DNA from: Duncaniella sp.
Lineage (GTDB): Bacteria; Bacteroidota; Bacteroidia; Bacteroidales; Muribaculaceae
Reading direction: 5' to 3'
DNA: 64,000 bases
Assembly: GCA_029060405.1 (NCBI GenBank)
Contig: JAIDUB010000080.1
Location: 1 to 64,000 of the forward strand
This document shows positions 17,627 through 27,058 of this stretch, piece after piece (the stretch's first letter is position 1; each line of letters begins with the position of its first letter). Made by a program: the position numbers and the translations under genes. The notes below the pieces were generated by a model. That model made no database searches and was not told the DNA's origin. It was given only the letters and a program-made list of their open reading frames with translations.

Positions 17627-18186
17627 TTCTTTATTTCAGCGTTGATGCGGTCATTCTCTGCCTGCAGCCCGTCGAGCTGAAGGCGCATACTGTCGGCTTG
17701 CTCACGGGCGGCGACGAGTTCTAAACTGTCGGCGCGCATGGAAGCGAGTGCAAGATCGAGTTCGGCACGCGCTTCCTCGATACGCGAGCGCAATTGCTCT
17801 ATATCGTTACGCGCCTGTGTCACCTCAGGATTCTCCGAAGCGACAGCGGCTGTGTCGGCCATAATTGTCTCCTTGATCGATATTTCCACACGCATGCGGG
17901 CAAGCGAGTCGGCAAGATCATCGCGCTTGGCGATAGCCGTCAGAATTTTGACCACATCACGCTCCTTCACACGCGAGATGCGAAACAACTCGTTGAAGGC
18001 CTCGATTACGGTATATTCACGCACGGCGCGTGTATCAGCATCGGTTATAGATGCGGTCTTTTCAGCAGCAATCGTGCGGGCAAGTTTCTCGTCGACCTTG
18101 TAATATGCATTGGGCTTGGCAGCATAACCGGCAAGAGACACCAGCGCGACTAATGCCAATATCAGCAGATTGAGAATTGATTTCAT
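17623..18186 (-). CDS. small exported coiled-coil protein, unrecognised
   Basis: A 187-residue protein with a clean signal peptide (MKSILNLLILALVALVSLAG, cleavage near AAKP) and a C-terminal coiled coil (about 110-187, alternating Glu/Arg/Leu heptads). The middle part, about 30-105, is helical with many charged residues. It lies 13 bases after the 994-residue gene and is translationally coupled to the 399-residue exported protein. The function is unknown; the context suggests a partner of both neighbours. Confidence 0.7.
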   Translation of the reverse strand: MKSILNLLILALVALVSLAGYAAKPNAYYKVDEKLARTIAAEKTASITDADTRAVREYTVIEAFNELFRISRVKERDVVKILTAIAKRDDLADSLARMRVEISIKETIMADTAAVASENPEVTQARNDIEQLRSRIEEARAELDLALASMRADSLELVAAREQADSMRLQLDGLQAENDRINAEIKK

Positions 18187-18199
18187 GACTAAAGAATAA

Positions 18200-21184
18200 T
18201 TATTTTACACCCATCTTCTTCAACTCACCGGCGGCATAATTGAAATTACGCTTAGGATCATTCTTATTATTAAGATGCCAATACGTATCATAATATTTCA
18301 CGGCTTCCTGTTGCTGCGTGGTGAATGATTTCCGGTATTTACATGGAGAGTCTTTTGGATCGAAAAATGTCCTGTAAGCTTTTACCTTAGCGGAATATTT
18401 CGGGAACTCGGCGGCAATATCCTCGCCGGCATGCTCTTTCTGATACTTCTCTATAGCATCTACGTCGGTCATAGAGCAGTCCATCCTGTCGAGTTTCGTA
18501 ATAAGGGCTTTATAAGAATTGAGTTTTGCATCATAAGCGGCTTTCTCGGCTTCAGCAGCCGCAGCTTCCTGCGCCTTGATCTCATTCATTTTTTCGAGAG
18601 CCACGGCGAGCGAATCGGCATAACGCGAAGCCGGATACAGGGCATGGAATCTCGCAATAGAATCTTCGTTGACGTTCACGCTCAGAGCCTTATACATCCG
18701 TGCGGCGGGAGTAGCGGGGAGATTGATATTGCGGGTAGCTTCCTTGGGCGACTCCGACTGCAGGAATGTCTGCAGATCAGAGTATTCATCACCTCTCACC
18801 ACGTCGCCTATAGTCAGAGTATCCACACCTTCGTCAACATAGTTCACCACGAAACGCTCCGATCCCACTTCGGGATTCACGGGCTTGGTGCGGGTGAAGC
18901 ATATCGTAGCACCTGACGATTTCATCAATCTGTCGAGCGAATCAAGGGGCACAATCGACGCTACTTTATCAGGCTCGGCGGTCTTGAGATTGATATAATA
19001 GTAGCGCGGAGTCTCGGCATTGAAAATCAACAGCCATGCCAATAGGATAAGAATAGCCACAAGCAGCAGCGAGGAGATAATCAGACCCGTCTTGCTGAAA
19101 AGAGCCTCGACCATGCGGCTTAACGTCGAGGGACGGTAGGTGACCGTATAGCGGCCCTTGCCGTCGTTCTTCACTTCAAATTCGCCACTGGTCCGGCTAT
19201 TCCCGCCGGCCTTGAAGTTGGCCACCACGTCATCAACTTTTCTTGTGGTAACTTCCACTTCGTCACCCTTGTTTACGGTATAGGCCTTACCGTCTTCAAT
19301 CTTCTTACCGTCGATATAATACTTTCCGCAGTTGACGAATCGCACGGTCACATCGTCGGGCGAAACGCTATCAGTTGCAGCATCGCGGGCGAAAGTATCA
19401 GCAGCGGCATCAATAGGTCTTATGGCATATATGCGCAGACCCGTATAGTCCTCATGATTAAGTGAATACTGCTCACTGTCAAGCTGATTGGCAAAAACAA
19501 CATCTGCCACACTTTCGGCGGCAATTACTCCGGGAACAACTTTCTTGAGATTTCCGGCGATCTTGACCTGCACGGCCACCGGCAGGCAGTTCACCACCAG
19601 AGTACCGGTAACGGTAAACGCTCCGTCGGCAAGGCGCAACATAGGCACAAGCAATTCCCTATCCTTGCTGCGGCAACTGAGTGCGAGCGGTTTGCCCGAA
19701 GCTCCATAGGGCAGACGGGCAACGTAGTTCTTTATCTCATAATCCTTGCCCTCGTATCTTACGGCCAACTTACAGTCGGCCACCAAGCGGTTGAATATCT
19801 GCGGAAGTGATATGGTGATACTCTCAAATGCCGGTTTAAACACATATACGCCATCCACAAGACTCACATTGAAGTCATGGGCGCGAAGCGACATCTTTAC
19901 CGTAGGAGGCACTATGAGCTGCTCACCCTCTATCACACGGGTCTCGAGAGTCATATTGGCGGTATAAATCTCGGCCTCGATTTCAGGATTGGCACCTTCT
20001 GGGAGCCTGATGCGCGGAGTCAGTCCCACGGCAGTCACTTCAAGCGGTGACTGCGCTTCGATCATATCGAAAGGACGGCATTTCCCGATGGGGAATTTTT
20101 CGTTGGAATATTGATTGGGATATAGACCCACTATATACTCTGCCGTAACTTTGGGACCATCAATCGGGAATACCCAGACTCCTTCAAGCTGAACGGGTGA
20201 TACCACACCCTCGGTCTTGTTTGATATCCGCAGCAGCGGAGCCACCGTATTAGTGTCGCAATTCTTGCCATTTACCTGAACCTTCAGATAATATCTCACC
20301 GGCTTCATGCGCGGTAACACCATGCGGTAATCTTTGCCCTGACGGGAAAGGAAACCGCTCTTCACAAGCTCATCTACCGTGCCGCTTCCTGTCCAGTCAT
20401 GGAAAAAGCGGCGGCGCAGTGTCACCACAACCCTATCGTCGGAGCGCAAGCCCACGCCGTCGATATGCCCGGTAAAATCATCGCCGTTGACGCGCAGCGA
20501 CACTATTTCCACACTATCATCGGCCATAGGTATAAGGCGGTTCATCGGCACTGATTCCGAAACCTTGGTAAGAATCTCAGGCGCGCGGTAGTCGACGAAG
20601 TCGCTATGAGAAAAAATCATCCACCGGCCGTCGATAAGCTCCTTGCGGTAAGGATTCTCGAAATAGCCGTCGACCGTGGCAAGGTCGTCATATTTCATCA
20701 CCACGGGGATATTGATCTGTACCGGCGGCACGTAGCGTAACATGCGGCTGTCAGGCTCAATGCGCGCAATGTCACCGAGAAGAGCAAGTAACGGAGTGAC
20801 CTCGCCAGATTTGCCCGGAAGCGGAGTGCCGTTGAGCGGATTGATATATTCGCTGAAGCAGCGCGTCACCATCTCGTCGAGCACCTCGCGGATATTGGTG
20901 ATCATGAGCGAGTGAGGCACCAAAACGGTGATGGCTACGAAAGATCCGTCTACGGAATCGCTGCTCGACCGGTAATGGGTATATACTTTGTAGCGAGATG
21001 TGATTTCCACGGCGTAACAGTCCTTGCCGTGGCTGCGCACGTCTACAAACGTGCGTATATCCTTGAGCGTGTCGTTTGTCTCTTTGTCGTTGACCACATT
21101 GGTGCAGAAGATACGGCAACTGCTCATGCAGCCCCATATCACGAGACCTATGTCATTAATATATGATGATGTATCGTTGCTCAT
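18200..21184 (-). CDS. large single-pass membrane protein, unrecognised
   Basis: A 994-residue protein without a signal peptide. About 695 N-terminal residues, mostly beta-rich, precede one strong membrane helix (about 698-720, GLIISSLLLVAILILLAWLL), after which some 270 residues follow, with a helical Ala/Glu-rich stretch near 885-915. Basic residues before the helix suggest that the N-terminal part is cytoplasmic and the C-terminal part periplasmic. The N-terminal 150 residues vaguely recall GTPase-associated (GAP1-like) domains, which I cannot confirm. It heads a three-gene unit with two exported coiled-coil proteins. Confidence 0.7.
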   Translation of the reverse strand: MSNDTSSYINDIGLVIWGCMSSCRIFCTNVVNDKETNDTLKDIRTFVDVRSHGKDCYAVEITSRYKVYTHYRSSSDSVDGSFVAITVLVPHSLMITNIREVLDEMVTRCFSEYINPLNGTPLPGKSGEVTPLLALLGDIARIEPDSRMLRYVPPVQINIPVVMKYDDLATVDGYFENPYRKELIDGRWMIFSHSDFVDYRAPEILTKVSESVPMNRLIPMADDSVEIVSLRVNGDDFTGHIDGVGLRSDDRVVVTLRRRFFHDWTGSGTVDELVKSGFLSRQGKDYRMVLPRMKPVRYYLKVQVNGKNCDTNTVAPLLRISNKTEGVVSPVQLEGVWVFPIDGPKVTAEYIVGLYPNQYSNEKFPIGKCRPFDMIEAQSPLEVTAVGLTPRIRLPEGANPEIEAEIYTANMTLETRVIEGEQLIVPPTVKMSLRAHDFNVSLVDGVYVFKPAFESITISLPQIFNRLVADCKLAVRYEGKDYEIKNYVARLPYGASGKPLALSCRSKDRELLVPMLRLADGAFTVTGTLVVNCLPVAVQVKIAGNLKKVVPGVIAAESVADVVFANQLDSEQYSLNHEDYTGLRIYAIRPIDAAADTFARDAATDSVSPDDVTVRFVNCGKYYIDGKKIEDGKAYTVNKGDEVEVTTRKVDDVVANFKAGGNSRTSGEFEVKNDGKGRYTVTYRPSTLSRMVEALFSKTGLIISSLLLVAILILLAWLLIFNAETPRYYYINLKTAEPDKVASIVPLDSLDRLMKSSGATICFTRTKPVNPEVGSERFVVNYVDEGVDTLTIGDVVRGDEYSDLQTFLQSESPKEATRNINLPATPAARMYKALSVNVNEDSIARFHALYPASRYADSLAVALEKMNEIKAQEAAAAEAEKAAYDAKLNSYKALITKLDRMDCSMTDVDAIEKYQKEHAGEDIAAEFPKYSAKVKAYRTFFDPKDSPCKYRKSFTTQQQEAVKYYDTYWHLNNKNDPKRNFNYAAGELKKMGVK

Positions 21185-21234
21185 TCTTATCAGGAAATGC
21201 CGAAACGCTTTACCAAACGCTGCGTGGTGTCAGG

Positions 21235-21242
21235 CAAAGTTA
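21235..21242 (-). promoter_or_regulatory. -7 element of the three-gene envelope unit
   Basis: The minus strand reads TAACTTTG 50 bases before the 994-residue gene, in the TAnnTTTG form. No clear TTTG box lies at -33; a T-rich stretch replaces it. Confidence 0.45.
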
Positions 21243-21270
21243 CAAAAAAATAATTAAATGGAAGCGATTA

Positions 21271-21308
21271 ATCCTGATTAATCGGGATTTACCCGAATTA
21301 ATCAGGAT
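21271..21308. repeat. long hairpin between histidine kinase and envelope unit
   Basis: atcctgattaatcggg and cccgaattaatcaggat pair with one bulged base around a 5-base loop. It lies 24 bases after the histidine kinase stop codon and just upstream of the next promoter. It may end the kinase transcript or be an operator. Confidence 0.6.
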
Positions 21309-21331
21309 CAATATATCAATAATTAAGTCTC

Positions 21332-23350
21332 TCACTCCTCGCCTGAGGTGAGGCGGAAGTCGTAGCCGGCAGGGACGAAGAACGTAATCCGGAATATCGA
21401 CACGGCGCCGTCGGTGAGTATGTCACCGCCGGTCATGGTCATGTGGCGACGGTTGCGCTGGTTGAAGGCTCCGATGGTCTGTTTGAGTATGTCGAGGCCT
21501 GTTCCGGTGCCTGCGGCGGTTGAGAAGTCGCGCGACGGCACGGTGTTGTCGATTGTGACCATCGTGCCTCCTTCCACGTGGCGTATGTCGAGACGCAGTT
21601 TCTTCCCGGGATAGTCGTAGCCCATAAGGCCGTGTTTCACTGCATTTTCCACAACGATCTGAAGCATCATTCCGGGCACGATTACCTGCTCGGGATTTAT
21701 GGCCGGATCGATGTATTCCTCATATGTGAAGTCGTCGCCGAGCGATGGCGAGATGACATCGATATATGTGCGGATGAAGTCGAGTTCCTCTCCGAGCAAG
21801 ATGTGCTGACGGCTGCACAGCTCGAGGTTAAGCCGCATCAGGCCGACGAGATTTCTTATGTTCACGTTATCGGCCGGGAGCTCGGCATTCAGGATATTGA
21901 ATACGAAATGCGGCGAGATGCGGTTGCGGGCATTCTCGATGCGCATGCCGAGCATCATGTTGCGCAGACGGTCGAGTTGCCGTTTATTACGCCTGCGTCT
22001 GTACTGTGAATGAATGCCTATCGCTACGATTATGATTATGGCCAGCGTCACCACTACAGCCACCCATAGATACAGGCGTGAGATTTCTTCTTCTTTCTCG
22101 GCCACGCGCACCCGTGTGCGGAGTATGGTGGTGTCCTGACTGTATCGGTCGTTGACCTCGGCGGTGTAGCTGCGCGCCATGACGTGCATTACCGAATCGT
22201 CGAGTTCCTCGGCCTTGACAAGGTGCATGAGCGCTTCACGATAGTCGCCCACCGCATCGTAGTATGCGCGCAATCTGTGATGATGAAGGGCCACGTATCG
22301 GGGCGAGAGGGTGATGGAATCGGCGTCGGCTTTCAGCAGAAGCCGACGGGCCTGCTCGAGGTTTCCCGAGCGCAATTCGAGTTCCCCGCGCAGCGAGTTG
22401 AGATAAAAGGCCTGATTGACGTCTTGGAAAGCCATGGAGTCAAACCCGCTCACGGCCAAGTCAATATATTGTCGGGCAAGCGCGAGTTCGTTGAGATACA
22501 TGTAGCATTCACCCAGATTGGAATGGGTCACGGCTTCGAGGTAAGGATCGCCTATGGAATCGAGCTCGGCTCCGGCACGGAAAAAGTCGGCGAGGGCGGC
22601 AAGGAAGTCCTTGCGGTAATAGTAGCTGTTGCCGCGCGATGAGTAAAAATAAAACCGGTCAGTGGGTGTCACGCTGTCGAGCATAGGCACATTGAGCTGA
22701 TAAAATCGGTCAGCTTCATCGTTGTTGCCGAGAACATTGTAGATAGCCGCAGCGCGGGTTATGATCGAGAAATCGAGGTCGTGTACTCCCGACGAGTCGG
22801 CCAGCAGTATCGCTGCGCGCAGCTGCACCACACCTTCGGCCGGATTACCCGTCATCTCAAGCAGCTCGCCCGCGTTGGCGAGATTCTTTATGGCGAGATG
22901 CCAGTTGCGGTTGGCATGAGCCAGCGATGCGGCAAGCAGGAAGTCGTCGGCAGCCTCGCGGTTACGCCCGTAGAGCGAATGTATCACTCCCGTTATATAG
23001 GCGAATCGCTCGCGTGCCGACGGTGATTCGGGATGGGTATCGACATACCGGCGGGTCGAGGCCATGAGCGAGTCGCTTGCGGCGGCATCTTTTTTCACGA
23101 GTGCCGCCAGCGCGATATGCGATGTAAGGGCATAATATATATTACTATCGGGGGCAATGGAGTCGCGCAGCCGGGTGAGGCCGGCATATGCTTCGTCAGG
23201 AGCTGTGTAGATTGCCTGATAATATTTTCCGGCGAGGGAGTCGGCACGGGCCATCATGGAGAAATCCGGTGAAGGATGCCGTGAGCATGCCGCGAGGGTG
23301 ATTATCATTGCCGCCATTGCCGCGGCGAGGATTTTCAATAGGTGTCGCAA
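21332..23350 (-). CDS. TPR-containing sensor histidine kinase, LytS-type
   Basis: A 672-residue protein with a lipoprotein-type signal (ITLAACS), a periplasmic sensor region of tetratricopeptide-like helices (about 60-400), one membrane helix (about 425-445, followed by RRRRNKR) and a His_kinase domain with the phospho-acceptor His481 in ISPHFVFNILN. The ATP-binding part has VVENAVKHGLMG and GTGLDILK. The frame starts at TTG 23350; no in-frame ATG gives a charged signal-peptide start, so TTG is inferred. No LytTR response regulator lies nearby, so its partner must be elsewhere. Confidence 0.87.
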   Translation of the reverse strand: MRHLLKILAAAMAAMIITLAACSRHPSPDFSMMARADSLAGKYYQAIYTAPDEAYAGLTRLRDSIAPDSNIYYALTSHIALAALVKKDAAASDSLMASTRRYVDTHPESPSARERFAYITGVIHSLYGRNREAADDFLLAASLAHANRNWHLAIKNLANAGELLEMTGNPAEGVVQLRAAILLADSSGVHDLDFSIITRAAAIYNVLGNNDEADRFYQLNVPMLDSVTPTDRFYFYSSRGNSYYYRKDFLAALADFFRAGAELDSIGDPYLEAVTHSNLGECYMYLNELALARQYIDLAVSGFDSMAFQDVNQAFYLNSLRGELELRSGNLEQARRLLLKADADSITLSPRYVALHHHRLRAYYDAVGDYREALMHLVKAEELDDSVMHVMARSYTAEVNDRYSQDTTILRTRVRVAEKEEEISRLYLWVAVVVTLAIIIIVAIGIHSQYRRRRNKRQLDRLRNMMLGMRIENARNRISPHFVFNILNAELPADNVNIRNLVGLMRLNLELCSRQHILLGEELDFIRTYIDVISPSLGDDFTYEEYIDPAINPEQVIVPGMMLQIVVENAVKHGLMGYDYPGKKLRLDIRHVEGGTMVTIDNTVPSRDFSTAAGTGTGLDILKQTIGAFNQRNRRHMTMTGGDILTDGAVSIFRITFFVPAGYDFRLTSGEE

Positions 23351-23426
23351 TTCTGTATCAGTAATAAAGGTTTGATATTCCGCTGGTTGAGATTCAAGGG
23401 GAGAGAAATAAAGCCTAAAAGGCTCA

Positions 23427-23434
23427 CAAAGTTA
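23427..23434 (-). promoter_or_regulatory. -7 element of the histidine kinase gene
   Basis: The minus strand reads TAACTTTG 77 bases before the start codon. A small hairpin (agcc/ggct, 23412-23424) lies at the start of the leader. Confidence 0.45.
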
Positions 23435-23520
23435 ACAAAAAATATCTTAAAACCGACGCCGCGCGAAAAAATTTGTGGCGAGGGAATCATATTGCGCCGG
23501 GCGGTGGAAGGCGCTCCGTA

Positions 23521-25503
23521 TCATCGACGGAACGCCCCGCTGCCGTAGCGCTCGCTACCCGGATTGGTGAAGGGATCGGAGTAATTGAACGTGTCAGTCT
23601 CCTCTTCTTCCGTGGTGTCGGGTTGCAGGTTTTTGTCCTTGGGCTTGTTTTTCTTTATCTCGTAAGGTTTCTGGAGATCGACAGGCTGGTCGTTGATATT
23701 CCATGTCTGCTCTATGTCCCAGTTCTGCTTAAGGGAAATTTTTCGCGGATAATAGTATGTCTCCTCAGGCTGCCGGGTAAGCTCAACGGATCCGGGAGTG
23801 TAAGTGCCCGACGAGTCGGCATCGACATACAGGCGCGCGTAGTAGGTGCCCGATGTGAGGTAGCTCAGCAACGCCTCGCCATCCTCCACCGGAGCCGATG
23901 CAACAGGCTTGTCGGAACTGCTGAGCAGCTCCACCATTGCCGGGACGCCGTCAGGCAGTCCTTCGATGACAAAGCGTATCGATGAATAGTCGCTCAGTTT
24001 CCTTGTGGTGAATTCGTGGATAAAAGGCTTGTTGACCAGACCGTAGAGGTCAGTCATCGATGCCGAGTCGATAGTGAGGCGGTAGTGGGTTTCCTCATCC
24101 CACTTGTAGTCGGCAATATATTTCATAGGGTCGCCCGGGCGCTCTAGCCTCAGGGAGGGACGAGGCACATCATACCACACGGAATCAATCATTGTAGCGA
24201 GATGTACTCCGGCGGTGTCGAACTCAACCACAGGCGTTGCCGACGAAAAGGCTATGGGGCGATGGAGATCCTGAACGGTACCCGATATGGCTTTCAGAGC
24301 TATGGAAGGGATTTCCTTGGGGAGAGTGTCAGGAACCTCTTCTTCTTTTTTCTTGGGCTTTTTCATGCGTGACTTGCGCATTAACAGGCGCAGCGTATCG
24401 GTGGTCCACGACAGATTCTCAAGTGAATCGGTGCGTCGGTAACGGGCCTCTACAAGCAGCGAGTCATTGGCTATGAGGGTGGTGTCGGTAATCCAGTAGG
24501 TAAGCGTATCAAGTCCCACAGAGGCCTCTACCACACTCCAGCGCGATATATCATCGCCGCTGCGGTGGGTATTGATGAGCTTGAGTATAGGGAGAGTGTC
24601 GGCCGCCGCGCCAAACCTCAGATTTATCTTGTTGCGCTCCGGACGGGCATGATCGGCAAGATACTGAGCCTTGTATTCCTCGTTGAACCAAGTGAGCAGC
24701 ACGTCATCGGGCAGAAACCGCGTGACGTCGCGCTTCACTATCGAGTCAGTGCTCTCGCTGCTCTCGAGCGTGTCGGTGACCTGCATGGTCATGGCCGTGG
24801 GAGTGAGCACGGTATCATAGAAAGCTATATCCTCGGAGCGATCCCAGTGGTAGTCGCGGTTCACGTCGTTGACGGCAAATATGCGGTAGTTACCGGCCTT
24901 GAGGTTGCGGATGGTAAACTGTCCGAGCTGATTGGTCTTTGTAATGCGCTCGAATGGCATGGTGGTGAGCGTAGTATCGGTGAATGCCGAATATACACCC
25001 ACGAGCATGCCCTGCGCCGGCTCGAGGGTGCGGGCTTCGAGCACCATACCGCTTATGCGGAGCGTGTCGATAGAATCGCCGGTTGCGAAGTCGAGGGCGA
25101 AGCCGTCGAGAATGTTACCTTCGTTAAGATCCTTTATGGCGTCGGCAAAATCGATGGTATATGTCACATCGGGCACGAGTGTGTCGCGCAGGTCCACGGT
25201 CACTCGCCGTCCGTTAGCTGAAATCGCGGGAGTGGTGTGCTGGGCCGGCGATATCACTATCTTTGAGCCGGGATCGTCGAGCTGCACGTTTTCATCGAAA
25301 TCTATGGTGATGCGCGTGCCTGTGACGCGTGTAGCTCCGGGACTCGGATTGCTCTTCACATAGACCGGCGGAGTGACGTCGCGCGGGCCGCCCTCAGGGC
25401 GCCCTATCGAAGCGCATGCCGCCACTATCGCGCCCACTGCCACGGCTATGACACCCACAGCGAGCAGTCGGAGCGAAGATGCTGTATTATTGTTGTCTGA
25501 CAT
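23521..25503 (-). CDS. Ig-like (Big_5) domain lipoprotein
   Basis: A 660-residue exported protein. An N-terminal hydrophobic stretch ends in VAACAS, a lipobox, followed at once by GRPEGGPRDVTPP and the Big_5 Ig-like domain (about 45-140, SNPSPGATRVTGTRITIDFDENV). A second beta domain with FTIRNLKAGNYRIFAVNDVN follows, then long beta-rich segments and an acidic tail. This architecture is common in Bacteroidota next to rnz; the role is not established. It starts 11 bases after the rnz stop codon and is probably co-transcribed with it. Confidence 0.85.
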   Translation of the reverse strand: MSDNNNTASSLRLLAVGVIAVAVGAIVAACASIGRPEGGPRDVTPPVYVKSNPSPGATRVTGTRITIDFDENVQLDDPGSKIVISPAQHTTPAISANGRRVTVDLRDTLVPDVTYTIDFADAIKDLNEGNILDGFALDFATGDSIDTLRISGMVLEARTLEPAQGMLVGVYSAFTDTTLTTMPFERITKTNQLGQFTIRNLKAGNYRIFAVNDVNRDYHWDRSEDIAFYDTVLTPTAMTMQVTDTLESSESTDSIVKRDVTRFLPDDVLLTWFNEEYKAQYLADHARPERNKINLRFGAAADTLPILKLINTHRSGDDISRWSVVEASVGLDTLTYWITDTTLIANDSLLVEARYRRTDSLENLSWTTDTLRLLMRKSRMKKPKKKEEEVPDTLPKEIPSIALKAISGTVQDLHRPIAFSSATPVVEFDTAGVHLATMIDSVWYDVPRPSLRLERPGDPMKYIADYKWDEETHYRLTIDSASMTDLYGLVNKPFIHEFTTRKLSDYSSIRFVIEGLPDGVPAMVELLSSSDKPVASAPVEDGEALLSYLTSGTYYARLYVDADSSGTYTPGSVELTRQPEETYYYPRKISLKQNWDIEQTWNINDQPVDLQKPYEIKKNKPKDKNLQPDTTEEEETDTFNYSDPFTNPGSERYGSGAFRR

Positions 25504-25514
25504 CTGATTGATTT

Positions 25515-26432
25515 CTATAAAAGATCTATTTTCATGCCTTCGCGGGCTATGATCACATTGTCCATCACCGTGAGCGCCTCCTCGAGCAGCAGATCTTCCG
25601 ATTCGTAGCGCTTGGAAAAATGGCCGAGTATAAGCCGCTTTGCCCCGGCCCGGGCTGCAATCCGTGCAGCCTGAAGTGCCGTGGAGTGACCGCGCTGCAT
25701 GGCGAGGGCGCGGAGCGAATCATCGTAGGTAGCCTCGTGATATACGGTATCCACGCCCGCGATGGCGTCGGCCACGCGGTTGTCGGCAAGCGTGTCGCTG
25801 CAATAGGCGTAGCTCATGGCCGGTTCGGCGGGAGTGGTGAGCATATCGGGCGTATATACTTTACCCGATTCATGAGTTATCGACTGCCCTGCTTTCAGTG
25901 CAAGCCGCTGAGTAGGTGTGAGGTTGAGAAATGCCGCCATCTCACCGTCGAGATGACGCGGTTTCTCCTTCTCGCGGAATATAAATCCGGTGCACGGCAC
26001 GCGGTGATAGAGCGGAAAGCACTCCACCGTAAGCGCCTTATCGTCGAGAAGCACCCGGCTCTCGCCCGGAGCGATAGGGTCGTAGATTATCTCCAGACCG
26101 GTGTCGCGCAGAAATGTGTCGAGCCAACTTCGCAGCAAGGGCACTCCTTCGTCAAGTATATGCACCGTAACGCGGGAGGCAACCCCGTGAAGCGCCATGG
26201 TCGAGAGCAGACCCGGGAGTCCGAAAAGGTGGTCGCCGTGGAGATGGGAGATAAATATATGACTCAGCCGCGAGAACTTGAGCGACATGCGGCGAAACTG
26301 CATCTGCGCGCCCTCGCCACAGTCAATCATCATCAGCTTGTCGCGGAAATCAATCACCTGACACGACGGCAGATGCCGTGACGACGGCGTAGCTGATCCG
26401 CAGCCGAGAATATTAATCTGAAATTTTGCCAT
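25515..26432 (-). CDS. rnz: ribonuclease Z
   Basis: RNase Z cuts the 3' trailer from tRNA precursors. The protein (305 residues from the ATG at 26432) has the metallo-beta-lactamase core: ILGCGSATPSS, IDCGEGAQMQ, the metal motif HLHGDHLFGLPG near residue 62, YHEATYDDS and LGHFSKRY. The frame opens 6 bases earlier at a TTG. The ATG is preferred because a promoter lies so close that the message would begin at or next to it. Confidence 0.95.
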   Translation of the reverse strand: MAKFQINILGCGSATPSSRHLPSCQVIDFRDKLMMIDCGEGAQMQFRRMSLKFSRLSHIFISHLHGDHLFGLPGLLSTMALHGVASRVTVHILDEGVPLLRSWLDTFLRDTGLEIIYDPIAPGESRVLLDDKALTVECFPLYHRVPCTGFIFREKEKPRHLDGEMAAFLNLTPTQRLALKAGQSITHESGKVYTPDMLTTPAEPAMSYAYCSDTLADNRVADAIAGVDTVYHEATYDDSLRALAMQRGHSTALQAARIAARAGAKRLILGHFSKRYESEDLLLEEALTVMDNVIIAREGMKIDLL

Positions 26433-26435
26433 GCA

Positions 26436-26467
26436 CAAAAGTAATAATTTCCCGCCGCCCTACCAAA
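26436..26467 (-). promoter_or_regulatory. promoter of rnz, nearly leaderless
   Basis: On the minus strand TTTG (26467-26464), a 20-base spacer and TACTTTTG (26443-26436) match the full consensus. The -7 element ends only 3 bases before the ATG, so the transcript should start at or within the first codons. Confidence 0.7.
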
Positions 26468-26593
26468 AAACGCTAAAAAATACGCTAAAACGTAGGTATT
26501 GCACCCGACAAATCAGCAAAATACCACGATTTTCTTGCAAATATCAGATTAAGTTTGAAATTTGCAAGAAACTGCATGCTTAAATCACTTACC

Positions 26594-26624
26594 TTGCATT
26601 ATTGCGGAATTTATTATATCTTTG
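26594..26624 (+). promoter_or_regulatory. promoter of the DUF3467 gene
   Basis: TTGC at 26594-26597, 19 bases, then TATCTTTG at 26617-26624. The start codon is 74 bases further on. Confidence 0.65.
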
Positions 26625-26697
26625 TAGATGGATTCGCACCAAGGTGCTTTTTTCCGCCTACATTTATTATTAACCGCAATTAAAACCACACACAATT

Positions 26698-27015
26698 ATG
26701 GACAACAAGAAAAATGAAATAAAAATCGAACTTACTCCCGAAGTGGCTGCCGGTCATTATGCCAATCTCGCAGTGATCTCCCACTCGCCCAACGAGTTTT
26801 TCATGGATTTCATCGCCATGGCTCCCAATATGCCTCAGGCCAAAGTGCAGTCGCGCATCATCATGACTCCCGAGAACGCCAAGAATCTCATGGGCGCCCT
26901 GATCGAGAACGTGAAGAAATATGAGGCTACTTTCGGCGAAATCAAGCCCAAGCATCCGGTAAACGGCGGTCAGGGCGAAATACCCAACCCGTTCATAATG
27001 GGCGGCAAGGCTTGA
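26698..27015 (+). CDS. DUF3467 family protein
   Basis: A 105-residue soluble protein with the conserved core [23 protein letters not shown], followed by [32 protein letters not shown] residues (about 40-70). The family is widespread in Bacteroidota and its function is unknown. A consensus promoter lies upstream, and cysS follows after 43 bases, so the two may be co-transcribed. Confidence 0.9.
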   Translation: MDNKKNEIKIELTPEVAAGHYANLAVISHSPNEFFMDFIAMAPNMPQAKVQSRIIMTPENAKNLMGALIENVKKYEATFGEIKPKHPVNGGQGEIPNPFIMGGKA

Positions 27016-27058
27016 TTTTCATAAATCCTACAGTATCAATATTTCAGATTTGCTCCCG

